Positions 60,867 to 64,000 of a stretch of DNA of 64,000 bases are shown here, one piece after another. The DNA comes from Streptomyces radicis (lineage in GTDB: Bacteria; Actinomycetota; Actinomycetes; Streptomycetales; Streptomycetaceae): NCBI RefSeq assembly GCF_003626575.1, contig NZ_RBDY01000009.1, positions 167,309 through 231,308 of the forward strand, given 5' to 3'. Each line of letters starts with the position of its first letter. Positions within the stretch are counted from its first letter, which is position 1. The translations under genes and the position numbers were made by a program. The notes below the pieces were generated by a model that ran no database searches, was not told the DNA's origin, and saw only the letters and a list, made by a program, of their open reading frames with translations.

Positions 60867-61863
60867 GTCGGGCTCCTTTCGGTGGGTGGCTGCGGCAGTG
60901 GCCGGGCCAGGTGAGGGTGGTGGCACCCCAGGTCAGTCCGGCGCCGAACGCGGTGAGCAGGGTGCGGTGGCCGCGCTCGAGGTGGCCGTCGGCGGCAGAG
61001 CGGGCCAGGAGCAGGGGGATGGACGCGGCGCCGGTGTTCCCGGTCTCGGCGATAGTGCTGAGCTGGCGGTCGTCGGGGACGCCGAGCTGGCGGGCGACAA
61101 AGGCGGTGATGCGGCTGTTGGCCTGGTGCGGGACCAGACGGTCGACGTCCGCGAGGTCCCACCCGGCGGCGATGGCGGCCTGGCGGGACGCGGTGGACAT
61201 GCGGTCGACCGCATGCCGGAAGACGTCGCCACCGTCCATGTGCAGGGCGCCGGGGCAGGACGCCCGGATCAGGTCGGCGCCAGTGCCGTCGCTGCCCAGC
61301 ACCACCGGCCCGAGCGCCCCGGCCTCGTCCGCGCTGCCGTGGCGCAGCACCACGGCTCCGGCGCCGTCACCGAACAGCGGGACGGTCGTGCGGTCCCCAG
61401 GGGCGGGAAGGGCGGCGAGGCGGTCGGCGCCGACGACCAAGGCGGTCTGCGCGGTGCCGGCGGCGATGAGCCCGGCTGCGGTGGCGAGAGCGTAGAGGAA
61501 GCCGGTGCAGCCGGCCGCGAGGTCGTATGCGGGGATGCCGGTCAGGCCGAGTCGGGTGGCAACGGCGGGGGCGGTGGCCGGGCAGCAGCGGTCCGGGGTG
61601 GTCGTGGCCACCACCAGGGCCTCCACCGTGACCGGTTCGCCGTCGGCGAGAGCCTGGGCGGCGGCCCGTACGGCGAGGTCGGTCGTGGACAGGTCCTTCC
61701 CGGCGACGTGCCGCCGGGCGATGCCCGTCCGCGAGCGGATCCACTCGTCCGTGGTGTCCAGACGTGCGGTCAGGTCGGCGTTCGAGACGATGTGCGGGGG
61801 CAGCGCCGCGCCGACTCCGCAGACCACGGCCGCCCTCCCACCAACTCCGGATGCGGCGGTCAT
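60856..61863 (-). CDS. 3-oxoacyl-ACP synthase III (KAS III, FabH-like)
   Basis: 335 residues with the FabH triad Cys119 ([11 protein letters not shown]), His246 (PHQANSRI) and Asn276 (ETGNTGAAS). Typical N-terminal [14 protein letters not shown]. Such enzymes start chains by condensing an acyl-CoA with malonyl-ACP, or move acyl groups to other acceptors. ATG 61863 overlaps the aldolase stop (ATGA). Together with the dedicated ACP it points to a specialised acyl pathway rather than primary fatty acid synthesis, since no other fab genes are here. Confidence 0.9.
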   Translation of the reverse strand: MTAASGVGGRAAVVCGVGAALPPHIVSNADLTARLDTTDEWIRSRTGIARRHVAGKDLSTTDLAVRAAAQALADGEPVTVEALVVATTTPDRCCPATAPAVATRLGLTGIPAYDLAAGCTGFLYALATAAGLIAAGTAQTALVVGADRLAALPAPGDRTTVPLFGDGAGAVVLRHGSADEAGALGPVVLGSDGTGADLIRASCPGALHMDGGDVFRHAVDRMSTASRQAAIAAGWDLADVDRLVPHQANSRITAFVARQLGVPDDRQLSTIAETGNTGAASIPLLLARSAADGHLERGHRTLLTAFGAGLTWGATTLTWPGHCRSHPPKGARRDR

Positions 61864-62885
61864 CGGGTGGCCGCCTTCAGCTGCCGGGCGGTGTCGCCGA
61901 TCAGGTCTTCCTGCCCGGCGACGACCTGCCGCTCGCCGAGGGCGAGGAACAGGTCGACGGGGTCGACGCCTTCGGCGCGTGCGCTCTCCAGGACGGGCCG
62001 CTTGAAGCCGGAGAACACCCCGGCGAGTCCGCTGGCCACGGCGATCGAGTCGATGGACGGCGGGGCCTTCATCAGGCGGTCGGCGGCGACATCGGCGGCG
62101 GAAAGGACCTCGCGCAGGCCGATCCCGGTCTCGATGCCGCGGCGTTCGAGGACGGCCACGAGGACTTCGAGCTGGGTGTTGCCGGCCCCGGCGCCGAACC
62201 CGCGGGCGGTGGCGTCGATGACGACCGCTCCGGCATCCACGGCGGCAAGGCTGTTCGCCACGGCCAGGCCCAGGTTGTTGTGGCCATGGAAGATGACCGG
62301 CACGTCGACGGCTTCGGCGATGGCGTGCACGCGCCCGGTGACCTCGGAGGGGAGGTAGTGCCCGGCGGAGTCCATGATGCCGACGGCCTGGGCGCCGAAC
62401 TTCGCCATCAGGGCGCACTGTTCGGCGAGCTCGCCGGGGCCGGTCATGTGGCTCATGAGCAGGACACCCTGGGCTTCGGCGCCGAGGTCGCGGACGACGC
62501 CGAGGTGGCGTTCGGTGACATCGGCCTCGGTGCAGTGCGCGGCAATCCGTATGACGTCGGCACCACGGTGGACGGCGGCCGCCAGGTCGCCGGAGGTGCC
62601 CCAGCCGGGGGCCATGAAGACGCCCATCCGCGCCGAGGTGAGGGCCTCGCGGACGGTGGTGAGCATCGTGGCGTCGTCGAGCCTGGCGCGGCCGATCTGG
62701 AGGCTGGAGGCACCCAGACCGTTGCCGTGGCCGACCTCCACCACCGGCACTCCGGCGGCGTTCGCGGCGGTGGCGTAGGCGCGGAGCTGGTCGGCGTCGA
62801 GCTGGTGGCCGACCGCGTGGTGTCCATCGCGCAGGGTCGGGTCGTGCAGGAGGATCCGGGGCCGCTCGGGCGGGTGTGTGTTCAC
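61860..62885 (-). CDS. 4-hydroxy-2-oxovalerate aldolase (DmpG/MhpE/BphI type)
   Basis: 341 residues, a class II DRE-TIM aldolase: [17 protein letters not shown] with Arg19-Asp20, and metal His200/His202 in FHGHNNLG, the same numbering as BphI. The reaction is reversible splitting of 4-hydroxy-2-oxoacids to pyruvate plus an aldehyde. In known pathways it channels the aldehyde to the acylating dehydrogenase encoded just upstream. GTG 62885 with GAAGGGAA before it. No meta-cleavage genes are nearby, so it may serve biosynthesis rather than aromatic degradation. Confidence 0.9.
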   Translation of the reverse strand: MNTHPPERPRILLHDPTLRDGHHAVGHQLDADQLRAYATAANAAGVPVVEVGHGNGLGASSLQIGRARLDDATMLTTVREALTSARMGVFMAPGWGTSGDLAAAVHRGADVIRIAAHCTEADVTERHLGVVRDLGAEAQGVLLMSHMTGPGELAEQCALMAKFGAQAVGIMDSAGHYLPSEVTGRVHAIAEAVDVPVIFHGHNNLGLAVANSLAAVDAGAVVIDATARGFGAGAGNTQLEVLVAVLERRGIETGIGLREVLSAADVAADRLMKAPPSIDSIAVASGLAGVFSGFKRPVLESARAEGVDPVDLFLALGERQVVAGQEDLIGDTARQLKAATR

Positions 62886-62901
62886 GGGCGGGGGGTTCCC
62901 T

Positions 62902-63771
62902 TCATCGGGAGGCGGCGGCCGACTGCTCGGCGAGCAGGACGGCGGCGGCGTTGATGATGTCGACGCTTCCGGCGTGACGGGGCAGGCGGCCGCCGGAGGC
63001 GGTCACCTCCACCGCGACGGCGATCCGGCCCGGGTCCACGGCCAGCGAGGTCACCTCGAACCCGGGCGCATAGGCGCGCACGGCCTGGGCGGCGGCCGCG
63101 ATGCTCGTGCGGACCGCCGCGGGACGGATGCCGTCCGCGAGGACGGTCATGGCCACCCGGAACGGCGGGGCGGGCCGGGCAGGGCTGAGGTTGACCATCA
63201 CCTTCGCGTCCTGGGCGCCGGTGAAGGTCCGGATCGCGGCGGAGGTGGTGGCGATGTACTGGTCGAGGTTCAGGCGGGTGGCCCGGCCGGCGCTCGCGCT
63301 CGCCCCGGTGGAGACCACCTCGATGTACGAGGGGGTGCAGTGCCGGGAGATGGCGTACAGGACCGGAATGGCCGCCTGCCCGCCGCAGCTGACGAGGTTC
63401 AGGTGCTGGTGGGCCGCCGACCGGTGGCTGTTGACACCTGGGACGATGACCGTGCCGAGCCCCGTGGGGGTCAGGTCGATCAGGGTGGTGCCGGTCGGGC
63501 GCAGCGCCGCCCAGTGTTCGGCGTGGCTGTCGGCGTTGGTGGCGTCGAAGACCACATCGAAGGGCCCGGTGTCCGCCACGGCGCGGATCCCGCCGACCGT
63601 GGTCGGGTGGCCCATCTCAGCCGCCCGGCGCAGCCCCAGGCTGTCTCGGTCGCGGCCCGCCACCAGGGCCAGTTCCAGCTTCCCCGACCGGCGGATCCTG
63701 TCGGCGAGGTCGACCCCGATCAGGCCCGCGCCGAGCACCGCCGCACGCAGACGCTGTTCATCAGCAGCCAT
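62902..63771 (-). CDS. Acylating acetaldehyde dehydrogenase (DmpF/MhpF/BphJ type)
   Basis: 289 residues. The N-terminal Rossmann loop ([17 protein letters not shown]) and catalytic Cys129 ([12 protein letters not shown]) are present. It oxidises an aldehyde to acyl-CoA with NAD and CoA, normally taking the aldehyde through a tunnel from the partner aldolase. AAGGAG lies seven bases before ATG 63771. It is first in the operon; only 64 bp separate it from the end of an insertion sequence, so its promoter may be disturbed or supplied by that element. Confidence 0.9.
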   Translation of the reverse strand: MAADEQRLRAAVLGAGLIGVDLADRIRRSGKLELALVAGRDRDSLGLRRAAEMGHPTTVGGIRAVADTGPFDVVFDATNADSHAEHWAALRPTGTTLIDLTPTGLGTVIVPGVNSHRSAAHQHLNLVSCGGQAAIPVLYAISRHCTPSYIEVVSTGASASAGRATRLNLDQYIATTSAAIRTFTGAQDAKVMVNLSPARPAPPFRVAMTVLADGIRPAAVRTSIAAAAQAVRAYAPGFEVTSLAVDPGRIAVAVEVTASGGRLPRHAGSVDIINAAAVLLAEQSAAASR

Positions 63772-63835
63772 CGGCCGCTCCTTCGTTTCCGGAGATGGGG
63801 GTGGTGCACGAGGGGTGCGGGGCGCCGCGGACTAG

Positions 63836-64000
63836 GGAGCGTATTTAGTTGTGTTCAAGGGGTGGCTCGTGTGAGGTCCTTGATCCAGATCATCGAGGCG
63901 CGAAGGTAGAGGCCGGCGAGGTAGCTGTCCGGGGTCTTGTCGTAGCGGGTTGCGATGCCCCGCCATGCCTTCATCCTGTTGATCGCGCGTTCGACGGTGT
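63836..64000 (-). mobile_element. IS5-like insertion sequence, 3' part (runs out of window)
   Basis: A transposase C-terminus reads leftward to a stop at 63855. Immediately beyond it is a probable terminal repeat GGAGCGTATTTAGTTGTGTT, preceded by CTAG, a typical IS5-group target. The other end lies outside the window. Confidence 0.72.
63855..64000 (-). CDS. IS5-family transposase, C-terminal part (partial)
   Basis: Forty-eight codons are visible, encoding VERAINRMKAWRGIATRYDK then TPDSYLAGLYLRASMIWIKDL. This is the conserved end of IS5-family DDE transposases, including the Glu of the YREK-like ER-x-x-x-R-x-K helix (VERAINRMK). The 5' part is off the window, so intactness cannot be judged. 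Confidence 0.85.
   Translation of the reverse strand, partial: TVERAINRMKAWRGIATRYDKTPDSYLAGLYLRASMIWIKDLTRATP

Overview
The window is very GC-rich DNA with tightly packed genes, frequent GTG starts and ATGA/GTGA overlaps. It also carries streptomycete-type proteins: a SpoIIE/GAF phosphatase, an NsdA-like TPR regulator, a DUF5753 (Scr1-type) gene remnant, an SCO2400-like protein, and a CebR-CebEFG-BglC cellobiose system. The organism is most likely a cellulolytic Streptomyces or close relative. This is inferred from gene content; no marker gene fixes the species.

Layout. 1-6.1 kb: end of a fused ABC exporter, a Nudix hydrolase, a SpoIIE phosphatase and a maltose-type O-acetyltransferase. 6.1-16.5 kb: a LacI-controlled sugar oxidoreductase / DUF993 / isomerase operon, then a small-acid set (DUF3830 protein, amidase, D-2-hydroxyacid dehydrogenase, two maleate-isomerase-like proteins). 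16.5-25.5 kb: an integrase-like small protein, a PAS-GGDEF-EAL protein, a secreted M6-like protease, tRNA-Lys(CTT), a PAP2 enzyme, a histidine phosphatase, an NsdA-like regulator and a spermidine-synthase-like protein. 25.5-27.5 kb: a toxin-antitoxin-like pair between duplicated, decaying copies of its left flank.

27.5-42.2 kb: the cellulose core. bglC, cebG, cebF and cebE run leftward, and cebR is divergent. Then come two beta-propeller proteins, a lipoprotein, and a divergent GH6/GH48 pair lacking carbohydrate-binding modules. 52.3-57.1 kb holds a second divergent GH48/GH6 pair, here with CBM2 modules and in the opposite orientation. Six copies of a CebR-type operator (TGGGAGCGCTCCCA or one mismatch) lie before cebE/cebR, bglC and both pairs. 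Together the genes would cut cellulose outside the cell (GH48 + GH6), import cellobiose/cellotriose (CebEFG, ATPase not in this window), hydrolyse it inside (BglC), and be induced when sugar releases CebR.

42.2-52.3 kb, between the cellulase pairs, is accessory: a large palindromic repeat, a gene remnant, a four-repeat CRISPR array without cas genes, an XRE/TPR regulator with small genes inside imperfect direct repeats, and a Crp-type regulator followed by a class III cyclase-like protein and a four-helix membrane protein that share a glycine-rich motif. 57.2-64 kb: an SRAP protein, then a leftward seven-gene operon (acylating aldehyde dehydrogenase, 4-hydroxy-2-oxovalerate aldolase, KAS III, ACP, CitE-like, MaoC-like, Eis-like acetyltransferase) whose upstream end meets an insertion sequence.

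The points most worth following are the dispersed giant-palindrome element (four copies), the cyclase/membrane-protein locus, the inverted paralogous cellulase pairs, and the small-acid/ACP operon.
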